Assembly: GCF_019578655.1 (NCBI RefSeq)
Contig: NC_063257.1
Span: 7,626,001-7,690,000, forward strand
DNA length: 64,000 nt
Direction: 5' to 3'
Source: Ricinus communis
Taxonomy: Eukaryota > Streptophyta > Magnoliopsida > Malpighiales > Euphorbiaceae
Shown in pieces: positions 12,639-26,306 of the stretch. The translations under genes and the position numbers were made by a program. Each line of letters begins with the position of its first letter. The first letter of the stretch is position 1. The notes beneath the pieces were generated by a model. That model was not told the origin of the DNA. It worked only from the letters and a program-made list of their open reading frames with translations, and did not search any database.

Positions 12639-15600
12639 GTTTCTTATTCTTCTTCTTATATTTCGTTCATAGATTTGCTGCTGGTGCGATTTATATTTTA
12701 TATTCTTGTTCTTAAGGGAGGTGGCGGTGGTGTTGGTGTTGGCGGCGGCGGCGGTGTATTTCTTGAATATCAATTACTAAAAGAGTAAAAGGGAAACATA
12801 AATGCTTATTGTTATACATATGTTCCACTGTTACTTTGCAATGGACAGATGATTGTAGTAAGTTTCTTGCTTTAAATAATCATTTTTATTTTTATATTTT
12901 CTTTTCTAGTGGTGGCTTGCCTCTTTTACTTTTTGTGTTTTTGTGTTCTTCTTATGATCTAATCTTTCATGGGTTCTAATCCCATCTATTTTAATAGTCT
13001 CCAACTAGTTACATATGATCATGATCTATACTAACCTAACCTCTATTTCACCATTAAATAATGGATGAGCTTTTTGGCAGTCTTAAAATGGTGAGACAAA
13101 TAAAAATATGCTCAAATGGAAATGACTAAGAAATCTAAACAGAAATAAACAGTTACTGCAAATTTTGCAGTATCTACCTAGTAATCCACTGAAAACAGAC
13201 TTTTTCTTTCTTAGGAAAAGTCCCAGGGGATTGAATTGATTGGAATCTCCAGTCACTTGATGCATAGCATTTTTGATTGACCATTGAATTCAACCTCACC
13301 AAACATTGATAGGATCATGACAGCGAACCACTTGCAAGGTCCTACAAAAATCTAGGGCAAAGAAAACTTTTTGTACCCTTTTAAAGTAGCTTATGCAACA
13401 GATCTGAAATGGGTTGTTTGCAATTGTTCTTTTTTCTTTTCAACTTTTGGTACCACAATGATAATATCCTCTCTTATCTAAGGTACCAGGCTATGGGAAT
13501 AATTAAAATTCAATTCACAGTTTGCCAATCAGCCCATGCACTTTTAGAAATTAAAGATTGAATGCCATCATCTTACAATTGGGGTTTAAATGTAAAAGGC
13601 AAATGATTACAGTTATTTCTATTTTCCACTTGCTATCAGCAGACCCCACGTCCAATCCAACCAGTGGAGAATTGAATGTTAGTGTGAAATATCAAGGTTT
13701 AGTTTTCTGGTTGAAGAAATTAGAAAAAGATTCTTGAACATGAATAATGAAAATAAATAATAAAATAAATAAAGCAAAAGAAACATTCTAGAAGCCCAAT
13801 AGCTAATTAAAAAAATGTAAGAAAATTGACATCATCATCAAATATGCCCTTAGCATCAGCATGATTGGGCAGTTGGAATATACTTGATAATTTATGGTAT
13901 TCCTAACTGTATATACAGAAAACAGAGGTCTTTTGACCATAATTAATATAGTTTTTTAAAATTTTATTTTGTCTTTAAATATTTATTGGGTTTAGTGAAG
14001 TATATATGTCTGCAGAGAAACCCACTTTAGCAATTACAAGTTGAACGTTGAAAATCTGAGCCATTTTCACATCTTTCCTTCCTTTCTTTCTTTTATTTAA
14101 AAAATTTCTGAGGATAAAAAGAAGAATCTTGACTCATTGGACCCATTATTATTGCAACGTATTCATGCATTCAACAAAGATATTTGTACTGTTTTATGAT
14201 TAGTATAAAAGGAGGAACATCATCAACTTTGACTTGCCTCATTTCCAACCAAGAAAATTTATTTTAACTTAATTAAATTAAATATTTTAATTATATATGT
14301 ATAATTAATTATTTAAATGTATTTAGTATATAATAATAATCAAATGTACAAAATGAGTCCTGAAAATATATGGGTGAAAAGTTAGTAACTATAATAAGTT
14401 TGCAAAAATGAATAATTAAGGAAAAGACAAGCAGTCAAGCACTAGTATTAATGGATTGGCCATACCATATTGCTTTTGTAACTAAAACATCTTGTGGCTT
14501 TATTTAATGAGTGAAATTGACATTCTAATATCATTATGTAAGTTAAATCACATTCAGATCAAGCATTTGATGCAATTTCTAACAAATCACATGATGATAA
14601 GAAAATAATTAATTCTGAATGCCAATCTAAGATGATAAGCACCCAAATAATCATTAACTTTACTTTCATTTCTTAAAAGAAAAATGATGAGAGATTAAAT
14701 GGAACATAAGCTACATGAAAATAATAATTATCTCATTATATCTACTATAACAAATGAAAACACCTTAATATAAATATGTTAAACTCAAAATTTCTATCTC
14801 TTAAAAGCACTGAAATCTCAAGTAATTCTCAATCACAGATCCGTTCAAAGTTTCCAATTCAATTCTTGTTTCTTGCTCATATGATATTATACTATATTCT
14901 TGTTCTTTTTCCCATTTATTATATTATTTTGTTTTTAGCCCTTTGCTAAACCTTGCATAAAAGCAAAATCCAAATTGCCAGAATCATTAAATATAATACT
15001 TAATCTTCTGGGCATATGATTAAAGAAAAGAAAAGTTCAACATTTAAAGTCTCTTTCCATAACACATGAGAAAATTGACTGAGATTCAAGCTTTTCAAAC
15101 ATGGCTATAAGAGTAATTAGAACCATAAAGAGTACTTTATTATTTCCTTAAACTGCCTCTTTCTTCCATAATTAATGAAAGTTGACTCAATTAGCATTGC
15201 ATCCACAACTTTTTAATTTATCTAATCAAATTACATGTTATTGGATTCTCATCATTTTCATACACTCTCTTAGGTAGTACATCTTTTTGACCATGAGACT
15301 TACTGTTGAGTTACTGGTTTGAGCTTCTTCTTCTTCTTCTTTCCATGGATCACAAGGGCTCTTCAATTCTTTCCCACTAATTATTCATTTGTTCTGTATG
15401 TATTTATTCTTTCGGTGAGCACTTGAGATTTAATTATTTATTTTTTTGACTGAGTTATCTTCAATAAGGTTCCACAACCTCCCAAATTATTAAAATCATT
15501 ACTCAAATAAATTGTGATAAAATTGTATTTATACGAGGTATTATAATTCAAGTTTTATTACTGAAGGATAATTTTCAGTTTTCTTCCCCAATATATATGT

Positions 15601-15800
15601 TCAGTAGAAAGATTTGTTTCCGGTTTATTAAATTAATTATTCCTGTACTTTTGGAAAATATATATGACTTAAGTTTATTATTATTCTTATGAATTATTTT
15701 CACTTTGGAGATGTAAGAGATTAGTAGTGGTCTCAGAGAGAGTAATACTTTATTACTATTTTATTTGATGGAAAAGTATATATTTTTATTAGAAGGGTTC

Positions 15801-15853
<53 letters not shown>

Positions 15854-16187
15854 ATATTTTGATTAAAAGAAGGCAGTATTTTAAAACAATATAGGAAGTT
15901 TTAAGGGTAAGATCCAAAGGTGTTATATGACTTCCTGACTACATCTATGGCTCTAAGCTACTCTATTTCCACTTTACAATTAAGTTATCAATGTCTCTCA
16001 TCACATAAGCTGAAGTCCCAATTATTATTTTATTTTTAAGACAAAATAATTAATTTGAATTAAAATATTGAACAAAGTATTTACTTACTGGCAAATTCTT
16101 TACATTTTTTTAATAATATATTAATAAATTTGCTTTTTAAGTACATGTTTACTAAAATGGTAAATTCAATGAAATACTTGAAGATTA
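12639..16187. other. Intergenic, nothing recognised
   Basis: Contains the 3' UTR of array gene 1, with a GGTGGCGGTGG-rich stretch at about 12720-12755, and a (TA)n tract at 15805-15851. No other gene, RNA or paralogue core found. Confidence 0.5.
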
Positions 16188-16194
16188 ACGTGTC
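16188..16194. promoter_or_regulatory. ABRE-like ACGTGTC upstream of array gene 2
   Basis: The ABA-response core ACGTGTC lies 179 bp before the ATG at 16367. A TATA-like TATTTATAAT follows at 16255-16264. Confidence 0.5.
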
Positions 16195-16366
16195 AGATTG
16201 GTAAATTAATTTCAGTTACGTACATATACACCTTTCTACATAGTCAGGAAGCATTATTTATAATATGAAGCAGAGCCCAGAGAGGTTAAAATCTAGCTCC
16301 ACCTCGAATTTCCACCTGAGAGATAACAGTTCCTTTAATTTCTGCTGAATATTAAGAGAGGCGGAG

Positions 16367-16624
16367 ATGGAGGAGAAGCAGAACCCAGCTGAAGAAGAAG
16401 TTTTCCGGCCGCCCAAGAAGAAGGAAACGGAGGGCTCAGAGACCGGGGCGCCAATGTTCAAACCCAAGCGTGGAAGTGTGTTCCCAAAAAAACAGAAGTC
16501 AGTTAAAAGCATGATGTTTGATACTATTGTTTCTGTTGTTTTCAACGACACTTCCGATCCTTCTTCTTCTCAAGCTCATTATCAGAAAGACGCCACCTGC
16601 TTTGGCAGAAACAAACAGTGTTAA
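16367..16624 (+). CDS. Small basic protein, GSVFPKK array member 2
   Basis: An 85-residue protein, the longest of the array. Residues 1-30 are charged (EEKQNPAEEE, then RPPKKKETEG). The core at 31-52 reads MFKPKRGSVFPKKQKSVKSM, then MFD, matching the paralogues almost residue for residue. The following TIVSVVF is hydrophobic and would form the outer face of a short helix. The tail is Ser-rich and ends in a free cysteine (NKQC). No signal peptide, no membrane span. It sits 3.7 kb downstream of member 1 on the same strand. Start choice rests on the ATGG context and on the TATA-like box about 100 bp upstream. I know no named family with this core, and I give no function. Confidence 0.75.
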   Translation: MEEKQNPAEEEVFRPPKKKETEGSETGAPMFKPKRGSVFPKKQKSVKSMMFDTIVSVVFNDTSDPSSSQAHYQKDATCFGRNKQC

Positions 16625-19600
16625 TCCTTCAGACACGGAGTGAATGCTTTGTCGGTTTGTCGTTGCTGCTTCTTTTGTTTTTGTTGTTAGTTACAAGTGC
16701 AGCGCAATTTTTATTACTCTTTTTGAGATCCTGCCTGCAGTGTTCTATTGTACTGAAGCACTTGTACTTGCTCTTGTTCTAATTTAGTAAGTGATGGTGC
16801 AGTTTCTGTTGCATTTACCTTAATTCACTACCCAATTTTTGTCTCTTTGTTTTCTCTGTCTTTATTAATTTTTCTGAGAAATAAATAAACCATGTGGCAT
16901 ATGTACATCTATGGCTTGTTATTACCGGAATTCTTGGGAGATTTTCAAGAAACTTCAGCGTTTTTCCGAGAAAAGGACCAGCAATTAGGTAGGAGTGGAA
17001 AGTGAATCGTAATTTAATTCCATTTACATGACAGTTGCATTTGGAATTTAATTGGTCATATGAAATAGTAGTATTGGATTAGACATGACCTTGATCAAGA
17101 TTTTCTTTTGCAACAGACAAACCCTCTTTTTCTTGAGGACCGCATTGATTTGGGAAAACAGTTTGAGCAGCAGTCATCCCTTCAAGAAACCCCCTAGAAT
17201 TTAGGGTTCAATATTATTCCACCTTCATATTTGGTCTAATATATAAATTAATTTCTACATTTGTTTTACTATATCAAAATTTTTTAAATTTTAATAAAAT
17301 TAACTACTAATATAATTGATAATTTAAAATTATTACTTAATTTTTAAACTTATTATCAAATATCAAATTCGTTTAAAATTAATTTTATTATAAAATTAAA
17401 ATAGAATCTTATTTTTAATTCAAGTTAATTTTAACATTTAATAAAAATAATAACGCTTAAATATTTATTTTATTTAAAAATTTAAATTAAACTCATATAT
17501 TAATTTAACAATTTTATTCCAAAAATAAATATTCTTTAACATGTTTAATTTTTAAAAAATTAAATTATGCTTAAAAAAATAAAAGTGAGTAAGAGAATAT
17601 TAATTAATTAATTTTGTTAGGCATTAAAACTAATATTAAAACTAAAATTATTTTATTTATAAAAAATTTAATTTTGAATGGAATTAATACTTAATAATAA
17701 ATTTAAATATGAAATTACAATTTTATATTACTAATTAATAGTCATTTAATTAATACAATATGAGATAATAATTAGCTTTATTAAACTCATTCTGATGATA
17801 ATATAATAAAAGAATATAAAAGCTGATTTATATATTAGATCAAAATTTTATAAAATTTTGATATTTGACTCTAGAACTTATCATGCCATTGTCAAACCTT
17901 TGATAATTTTGTCCTTCAGTAATGATAATGTACAACTGAGTAACAATTGGAGTTCAATAGTTTGGATATTATTATTCTATATAGTTTTAAAAATACTAAA
18001 TGAAATAATATATAGTTTCCTTGATTAAATATGATTCACGATTGCAACTCTAGAATTAAAAAAAATCAATTATTATTATTATTATTATTATAAAATAGTA
18101 CGATCCACTAGAGTAATATAATAGAGTATCCCAGTTCATTAGGTGCAGGAGCAATTAAGTACTTCCGACTGTATTGTAACTTTTTAAATTAAAAGTTCTT
18201 AATGTCACCGAGGGTAGCAGCATGACTTTTTCTGTCGTTTTGTAATTTAATTGCAACTTTAACATTAAAACCGTGGGATTATTTTAGAAAATAGTATTTA
18301 TTACTGTTAAAAATTCATACATTTTCTTAATTACTGGTAGAAAATAGTGCTTAATCAGATATCAAATTACTTTTAAGAAAAAAATATATTATGTGAATGA
18401 ATTTTTATATAAATATTATTTACAAAATATTAGAAAAATTATTAAAAATTACTTAGGTTTATTACATCAAACAACACAAAATACCAAATTATTAAAAAGA
18501 ATTACAGAATTCAAAATGAAAAGATGTAATACACCAAAAGTTTTGTTTTCTTCTTTGGGAAAATGGGATGAAAGAAATTGCGTATTCTTTTCCCTTTCCA
18601 AATCAAAAGAAGAAAAAGGAAACAAGGAAACAGAGATATATAATTATACTCAATGTTATTACTTCTCAGCTTCCAAGAAATGGGCAGAGTATAAAGACTT
18701 TCATTTGCATTGGTTGCATTTTGTTTTGTTTCTTTCCCCTTCAAATTGAAAGAAGCATAGCAGTTTCCCTTACTGATGTGAACCACTCAATGGTAGTATT
18801 TGATTTTATATAATTATGGGATATTAAATTTTAGGTTCTTAATTAATTTGGGCATTGGTTGGATAAATTACATTGACCTTTAATTTTTTGCTTTTTCTAT
18901 TCATGCTTCCTAGAAAATTCATCATGTGCACTTATTTCCTTCTTTTTTTTCTCTTGAAGAGTTTCTTCTTTTTGTCCAAACTAAAATTAGGTTATTTAAT
19001 TAATTAGGAGTATACAGTTAAATTATACCCTTCTTCTGGGTCATATATATAGTTTTCGCACTCATATATCTTTAATTTTTTAGGGTTATTTTTAAGCATA
19101 ATATTGATACCCTCTATTCAATCAAGTTAATTCTTTCTTTTTCCAAGCAACAAGTAATGAGCTTTTTAATGTTTCTTCAAGGTCGACAAGCAATTGATTT
19201 TTCCCCCAGTGAAGAAGTAGCAATATATAGACTGACCTTTCAATTTTCCCATCAATTTTACTTCTTTTGATCTTTAATTGAATATTTAAAAGGCCTCTTC
19301 TACTTTTGTATACCTTCTTTTTCATCCCTTTCATATTTGAATATTTATATGTGTAGTTAATCTTTAATTAAAGAAATACTTTAATAAATTATTATGTATA
19401 TTATTTATAAACCACTAGGAAAATTATTTATTTTGACCTAATTAATAGTCAAAGCAGAAATGTCAAAACCAACAAACAGAAAAGATTTATAATTTCATCT
19501 TGATGAAGTTTATGTAAATAATTTCTATGAATTATCATTACTCTTTATTATGTTGTAAAAGCTAAATCACCTAATCATGTAAGCTTGAAACTAGATACTC

Positions 19601-20137
19601 ATCCATCTTTTCTCAATCATTTTTATTATAGAAACAAAAAAAAAAGGATTTTATTGACCCAATAAATGATAATTCTAGAAGAAAGGGTGTAGGTGGGTCA
19701 TGTCGTTTTTTTTTTTTTCTAAAAAAGAAGAAAAGAAAAGTAAAAGATTTAAGAGTAACTCAGTAATAATTTGCTTTAATTACAAAAACAAGTCAAACAC
19801 AGCACTGATCCACCGACTCTGAGAGATAATTAAATATCTTCCCAGAAATTTAAAAAAAAAAAAAAAAAAAAAACAGAAGCTAATTGAACATAGCAACATT
19901 TTATGTGTTCAAAATTTAATTTATAGCAATTCCTCTAATTTCATCATCTATGATAAGAAAATAATTAAAGAAGCGTCAAACTAAAGACAAACTGTGATTA
20001 GAGAAAGCTAACAGCCGTGTAACCCCAGCTTCCCCCTCGTCGGCTAGTGGCAACTTGTAAGCATGAATAGCTCCATTGCCACTTTGACAGACTAGTAACT
20101 TGGGCTTTGGCGGGTAATTCTGTTCTTGTTAGACAGA
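16625..20137. other. Intergenic with a very AT-rich block
   Basis: The 3' flank of array gene 2, then about 17230-17870 almost pure A/T with no structure I can name, an (ATT)n run near 18070-18090 and an A-run at 19852-19873. Reading frames near 18.4-18.8 kb and 19.1-19.3 kb look like chance openings in A/T-rich DNA. Confidence 0.5.
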
Positions 20138-20175
20138 CACGTGCCACCAATCTAGTATAAGTGTAAGTACACGTG
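20138..20175. promoter_or_regulatory. Two G-boxes upstream of array gene 3
   Basis: CACGTG occurs twice, at 20138-20143 (ACACGTGCC) and 20170-20175 (ACACGTGTC), 254 and 222 bp before the ATG. ACACGTGTC is a full ABRE. A TATA box, TATATATAGG, lies at about 20290-20299. Paired ABREs are the arrangement typical of abscisic-acid-responsive plant promoters; that response is inferred. Confidence 0.6.
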
Positions 20176-20391
20176 TCATCGCTAGGGATAGCTTCGTTTC
20201 CAAGTTTTGCCATGTCGGATTTATGTGGTATTTGTTAAAAAATAAAGGAAAATAAGAAATGGAAGGAAATGAAGATCTTTGTTTCCTATTATATATAGGT
20301 TGTTAAAAGCCAGAAAAAACTACTACTTTCTACTTGTGAAAAGAGTGTGGAGGGAGAGGAACGGTAAAGATTTAAGAATCGAGAGTAACAA

Positions 20392-20604
20392 ATGGAGATG
20401 AGGAAGAAAGAGGCATTCTTTAACAAACCCAAGAATGGAAGTGTTTTTCCGAAGAAGAGAAAGCTCGTGAAGCGCATGATTTCTGATTCTTTTGTTCAAT
20501 TTCTTGCTTCTCTTTTCTCTTCTTCTCACCCGCCCAGAGACAACATTACGTGCTGCTGCTGCTGCCAGAGTATAAAGGTTTTCAGTTCAGCAAATGCTGA
20601 CTGA
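20392..20604 (+). CDS. Small basic protein, GSVFPKK array member 3
   Basis: A 70-residue protein with the shortest head: only nine residues (MEMRKKEAF) precede the core. Residues 10-32 read FNKPKNGSVFPKKRKLVKRM, then ISD, so the core is intact. It continues with a hydrophobic run (FVQFLASLF, 34-42) that with the preceding basic face would form an amphipathic helix. At 54-58 there are five consecutive cysteines, encoded by a (TGC)n repeat; this is unlike any other member and could be lipid-modified, or could simply be repeat slippage. No signal peptide. The paired G-boxes and a TATA box about 100 bp upstream support a real gene with this start. Function unknown. Confidence 0.75.
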   Translation: MEMRKKEAFFNKPKNGSVFPKKRKLVKRMISDSFVQFLASLFSSSHPPRDNITCCCCCQSIKVFSSANAD

Positions 20605-23600
20605 ATTTGACTTCATCTTCTTGTTTTCTTGGTGTGTTTTTTCTTTTTCATGTATTTCTTCATTTCTTTTCAGCTTTCTTTGCATCTTTTAGTTCTATTT
20701 GTTTTTTTCTTTTTCGTGTATTTCTTCATTTCTTTTTCAGCTTTCTTTCAATCTTCTAGTTCTATTTGTTTGCTTGTATTGATTTATCCATTTACATATA
20801 TGTTATTCTCTATGGATTCCGCATTGTTTATTACCTTTTTCTTTTTCTTCCTCTTTCTATGATTCTGGGACCATTCGGTTGAACTTTTCCGGCAAGTGAT
20901 CCCCGGCGGCCACCGGAATCCTTCACCAAAATAAATATGACTTTCTTGTCCTTAAACCAACTCTTTGATCCCTGTCGTCTAAAACAGGGGATTAAAGAAC
21001 AGAAAGAGAAGATTTAACAAAAGATAAAAGAACCCATGAAACTCATTTCCAGTAACTGCTTTCCTTTTGGAGGGGATAAAGTTGGATTTTCTTTTGATTC
21101 TTGGAAGGATAGTAGCTTCTCTGTCTCTGCAGCCTAATGGCTTTTTGGACTTTTTCCTTTCTTTTTCTATCAGAAGGAAGAGGGGAAAGGGTGCCAGGCG
21201 GCCATATATAAGGGCCCACAATCTATTCGATTTAATGCTTAAACCAGCGATAAAAGTTGCAAAAATCCAACAAAAAAACTTATCCTCCCAAAATTAGGCT
21301 ATAAATGTTGTAATTCTAGTAGGTCACAGAGAGGGTACTTTGTACTTCAAAATCTTAATACATGTAACCTAAGTGACAGATCCAAAACATTTTGCTTAAT
21401 GATTTTGGTCACTTGAAGTTTGAAATGACGGTAGTGATTAAGAAGAATCAAATGTTCCTAAATTCCTTGTTAAGGCCATCGGATTTTACTACACATTACC
21501 ATCTACCCATATTGATGATGACATAACTGGGTAGAAGAGGTAGTGATCCTTGATTACGTATAGTTTACGTGTCTATATATCAATCGGAACACAAAAATTA
21601 TCTTAATTAAAATAATAATTAGTTTTTTCTTAGTTATTAATTTATTTTTTTAGGGATTAGGAAGTTATTGCTTTGCAAAAAGGTTTAATGGTGAATTAGA
21701 GCGGAAATTTTAGAGACTAAAATATGTATTATTTCGATAGAAATGTATTAAAAGTCAAAGGAAAAGATAAGGATGATTTTTATTATCGATATTAAAAATA
21801 AAGAAATTATTAATTAGAGGGAGATTTTAGTACACTATATTTATTGAGAAGAATGGACTTAAAATTGAGATCCACTCCGGGACTAACTAGTCTCCGGCCA
21901 CCGTGACAAATTCTGACGGTTGAACCCATTTTCAGTTAGGGTTAAATACTATTTATCTTTTGACATTGAGTATTGAGCAGTCCATTTAAGGCATGGTACA
22001 TCAAGACTGACTTGGCAGAGAATTTTAATGTAATTTAACCCTTTCATTTGTATAGGGTAATCTAGTCCCTTTCTTTTTTGTCTGAAATGTAGTCCATTAG
22101 CATAAACACGGTTCATTACTTGATGTCTTTATAAAACCGGTTTCATAATCAAATTTTAATCATTAGATTTATCTTTATAATTTTTAGCCATTTAATTTTA
22201 TTTATTCCAATAACTTATAACATGCTAAAAAGATTTCAATATACTTTTAGAATATTAATAAATTAATATAAAATATTGACTTTGAAAAAATATTTATTTT
22301 TCAGATATTATAATTAATAAAATTTAATATTTATTTTTTAAAATATTATTAATTAATAAAACTAATTTAAATTAATTAAAAAACTAATGAGCAATTTCTT
22401 TCATCAACTTCATTCATTTTTTCTTTTAAAGATTGACTAGCGTATTCTTAGTATAAAAACTTTTTCTCATATCTTATGTCGCATAAAATTTATTTTTCGC
22501 TTTATCAAATACTTCAAATAAATTATTTATTATATTTTTTATGTATATTTAATAAATTGATATGATATATATTTGATAATAATTATAATATTAAAATATA
22601 TTAACTATTTATTGCCTCATTATTATTAAATATATCTTTTGACTTTAAATTAATATTATTATTATAAGCATATAAATATTTTGTAAAAAATTAACAAATA
22701 TATTGCTCATATGCAACCACAAATTTGGAAAAATATATTAATAATTATATTTTAAAATTTAATATGTTAAAATATAATAAAAACTATATTTTTAAAAAAT
22801 TTATATTATTCGTAATCATAAATCATTAGTAAAAATTAAATTAAATAAGCTCAAATTGATAATATTAAATCAAATTATCTAAAAAATTTAAATTTAATAA
22901 AATAGATCATATTCTCTTACTTTATTCTAACTCATATTTGTGTTAGACTAGTCTTGTATTTTGAAATTAAATTTGAAAATAAATTATCTAAAATTTTGAC
23001 ATTTAGTAAAATAAATGATTTATTTAAAATTATATATTAACAACAGATAGATGATAAGTGATTTAGTTAAATTTATTGAAGATATTCATGTTTATATTTT
23101 TTGTTATAAGAATCTATGCACATACTAAGTTTTTGAATAGTAATAAATAATTTTTAAATAATTATTTATCTTGTAAATCTAAAAATAATTAATAAAAAAT
23201 TATCAGAGTAATAATAGAACATATATAAGATTAAACTATTAATATTTAGTGTTAAAATTATATTAGATAATAATTTTAGAAAAATGATTGTTATTCATTG
23301 ATGATGAGTGTGATATTAAATTTTATATAAATACTGAGATTTATTTGAAATATTACTTTTTAAGAAAAGATTAAGAAACTTTATTAGTGGTGTATCTACT
23401 AATAAAATTTAAAAATATATTAGAAAAATTAGTTTGGTAACAGAATTTTAATTACGGAATATAAATTGATAAAATTTAGTTAGATTTTTTAAATAAATTT
23501 ATAATAAAATAAAAAAAATAAAAAAATAGTAAAGATTAAACAGAAATAGATAAAATTTATTATATATATAGGACTTATCTATATTTTTAATTTGAATTAT

Positions 23601-26191
23601 ATATTAATCTGTTTGATCTATTATTGAGGAATGTTTTATTATGAGACCGGTGTTACTACTACGACGCATAGAATCAATATGTTTTTTTTCTTTCGTCAAA
23701 ATTATGCCACGACCAAAATCAAATATTGCATCAGCATGTCAGACTTACCCACCTGCCACCGAGCGCGTGAATCAACTGAACGTGTAAGTTCAACAATTAT
23801 GTTTCATTCTATTGCCCACATAATTTTAGAGTTAATCTGTAGCTAGGCGATTTTATTAAGTTATATAAATGGTTGAGCATATTGTAGTACCTGTTACGTA
23901 CGTGTGTGTGAATTGAATTTAATAAATCCAAAAAAGAAAGATTTATTAAAAGCCTAGTAACCAAATATTCACCTTAATCCTATTTACATAATACATAAAT
24001 ACAAACATATTAGTAAAAATGAAAGTAAAATCATTAAAAAGAAGTTCCTGCAGTGTTATTTTCTTAAAAAAAGAAAAGAAAGAAGACATGAGGTCAATCC
24101 AAATTGAGTTCCTTTCTTCAAGTGGCAAAAATGATCCAAAGAAGGTGGCCGGTGGCCGGAGTGTGAATTACACCTCCATGAAACTCTTATGCCGGAAGAA
24201 GTAAAATTAACTAAGATCAAAATCAGGGGCCACCAAGTCAGAAAGGAAATATAAAAATAATAACTTGAATTTTTAGACCTATCCCCACGTGTGCTTGCTT
24301 CTGCTTTCTCTTACATAAATGTCTAGAAGCATATCCACAGGGAGGTGGACGGTTTGGCTTTAATTAGTGCCGATTAGTTAATTTAATTAATGATTAAGAA
24401 AGTGATTTGAAATGAATAATTTTTCTGTGTGTTAAGATCCTTTTTGCTGGTGGATTGGCCAAAAGTGGTGCTGGCTGTCTTTAGAACAAACGAGGATGAT
24501 TTATTACAAAGGACAAACATAGAGTCACTAATGCGCACTTTAAACCAAAAAGAGATTGCGGCTAATTTTGGTTCCTTGTTCAAAGTCTGTATTTGTCTTC
24601 AGACTACTCTGAACCTTTATAATTATTTAATATTTCTTTGTCAAAAAGATCAAACCGATGAATAATTACATAATAAAATAATAATTTATATGGTAACACC
24701 CTATTTACGTGGAGTCGAATTCGAAAACTTTCACTGTTATGTCCTTCAAAAAGTAATCTTTTATTGGAGAAATCTGAGACCCAGAAAGAGAAAAACCCAG
24801 TAAAAGTTAGTTTCCTTTTATTTCAAAAAATGAACCATTTCATTGCAAAGGCAAAGCACTAGCCCCAATGCTGCATTTAGTATGGATGGTTGTTTACTTT
24901 AAAATAAGTAAAGTTTGAAAATAAGGTGTTTAAGGATGAGATTTTTGAACCTTTTTGTGCCCAAATTCTCTATCATACATACTTTTATGTTAATTAATTG
25001 AATTCTGCCACAATCATACCTCATAAATAACGTTGTGTGTTAATGCATTGACATATAGGATTTGGATGGATCTTTAGTCATGTAAACCCAATTAAATGCT
25101 AAGTATTTTTTAAAGAAGACCCATTTTCTAATCCATTGAACTTGTCCATAATTCCATCATAAAAATTTGCACATGTTTTGAATTGATCTTTTTTTTTTCT
25201 TTGGAGAGTTTTAATTTGATTTAATTTATTGGTTAATGGAAAAGTATGCCATAAGTTATAAAATTGAAAGAGTTTTTAATGGCATTAAACAAAATTCAAA
25301 CTTCTTGCTATTAATTCAATTGGCGATTAAGGTTGGAAATCCAAGTTAATCTAATGTTTCACGTTTCAAAATACTATGAGAATGTGGTTGGAAAATTCTG
25401 TATAAAAATAAAAATTGATGCCATTTATTAATCAGCGGATTGATAGAAATTGGCAAAGTTCAGCTCACTTTGGTTTCAAATTCAATTTACGTGGCAAGGG
25501 GACCATTCATTCATTATAAGAAAAGTAGCATATTCCATAAATATCATAAAAGGTTTCTCTGCATTTTCTTAACAGCAACATCGCCAGAAAGCAATACCAT
25601 GGATTTGTAAAATATTGGCATCTACGGACAAGGTCAATATAAAGGCAAAGACAAGACAACACTAATATCAAATGAACAAAGTTGATCATAATAATTCTTT
25701 TTGTCTTAAAATCTATGGCTCTATTCACATTATAATGATTTTTGAAACAAATATGCAGTTGGGTCATCATGATTTATGATAATTCTTTTTTCTTAACATC
25801 ATAATATATGACAGGATCATAATATAAAGTTGAATTGCAATATTCCGAGACGCAACACCGGAGAATAATAATAGAATTTTTTTTTACTTTACCTGTTTTT
25901 ATGTCGTTCACGCACTGGGATAGTTTCCGTACTTACAATAACTATATGCTTAAAAATAAAATAAAATAAAATAAAAATGGAAAAATATATGAAAAGAAAT
26001 ATATAAATTATTTTTTATTGTCAAAGCTGTTTTATTTTTTCCAAAAGTTCTTACCACCAGCCAAGGAATATACCCAAATCAATAAAAAAATGATAAATAT
26101 AATAAATATGTATTAAATATTTATCAGTTTAGTGGATATATAAAGATTACTCTCAATATTAGAAAAAAAGAATATTTTCGTTTGTTTAAAT
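20605..26191. other. Intergenic with a very AT-rich block
   Basis: T-rich 3' flank of array gene 3 (to about 20860), a GC-richer patch at about 20880-21290 open on both strands but unrecognised, and about 22140-23600 extremely A/T-rich. An (AAATA)n run lies at about 25953-25975. A 61-codon frame at 24019 is discussed under rejected items. Confidence 0.45.
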
Positions 26192-26197
26192 CACGTG
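26192..26197. promoter_or_regulatory. G-box upstream of array gene 4
   Basis: TCACGTGCC, 178 bp before the ATG at 26370. It is followed by a TATA box, CATATAAAGG, at about 26300-26309. Confidence 0.55.
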
Positions 26198-26300
26198 CCA
26201 AAAATATGTTCAGATGAAGAATGCTTTCTTCTCAAGCTTACAGCCAATGATGCTCATCTTTATTTCTCCACATTTTTGCTTACTACTCTGCCACTTTGCA

Positions 26301-26306
26301 TATAAA
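26301..26306 (+). promoter_or_regulatory. TATA box that fixes the start of array gene 4
   Basis: TATAAA lies inside an upstream extension of the open frame (26214-26369). Transcription from it would begin near 26330, leaving ATG 26370 as the first in-frame start. Confidence 0.55.

Noticed and set aside
18393..18813. Several overlapping frames of 80-118 codons on both strands.
   Set aside because: AT-rich, lysine/asparagine/isoleucine-heavy chance openings with no recognisable motif or promoter.
20629..20862. 77-codon hydrophobic frame directly after array gene 3.
   Set aside because: It is a translation of a T-rich 3' UTR with two imperfect copies of TTTCTTCATTTCTTTT; Phe/Leu richness follows from base composition.
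24019..24204. 61-codon frame with SVIFLKKEKKEDMRSIQ, superficially like a decayed array core.
   Set aside because: The match needs an inserted residue and breaks after the lysines; A/G-rich DNA readily gives such lysine runs, and there is no TATA or G-box in the expected place.
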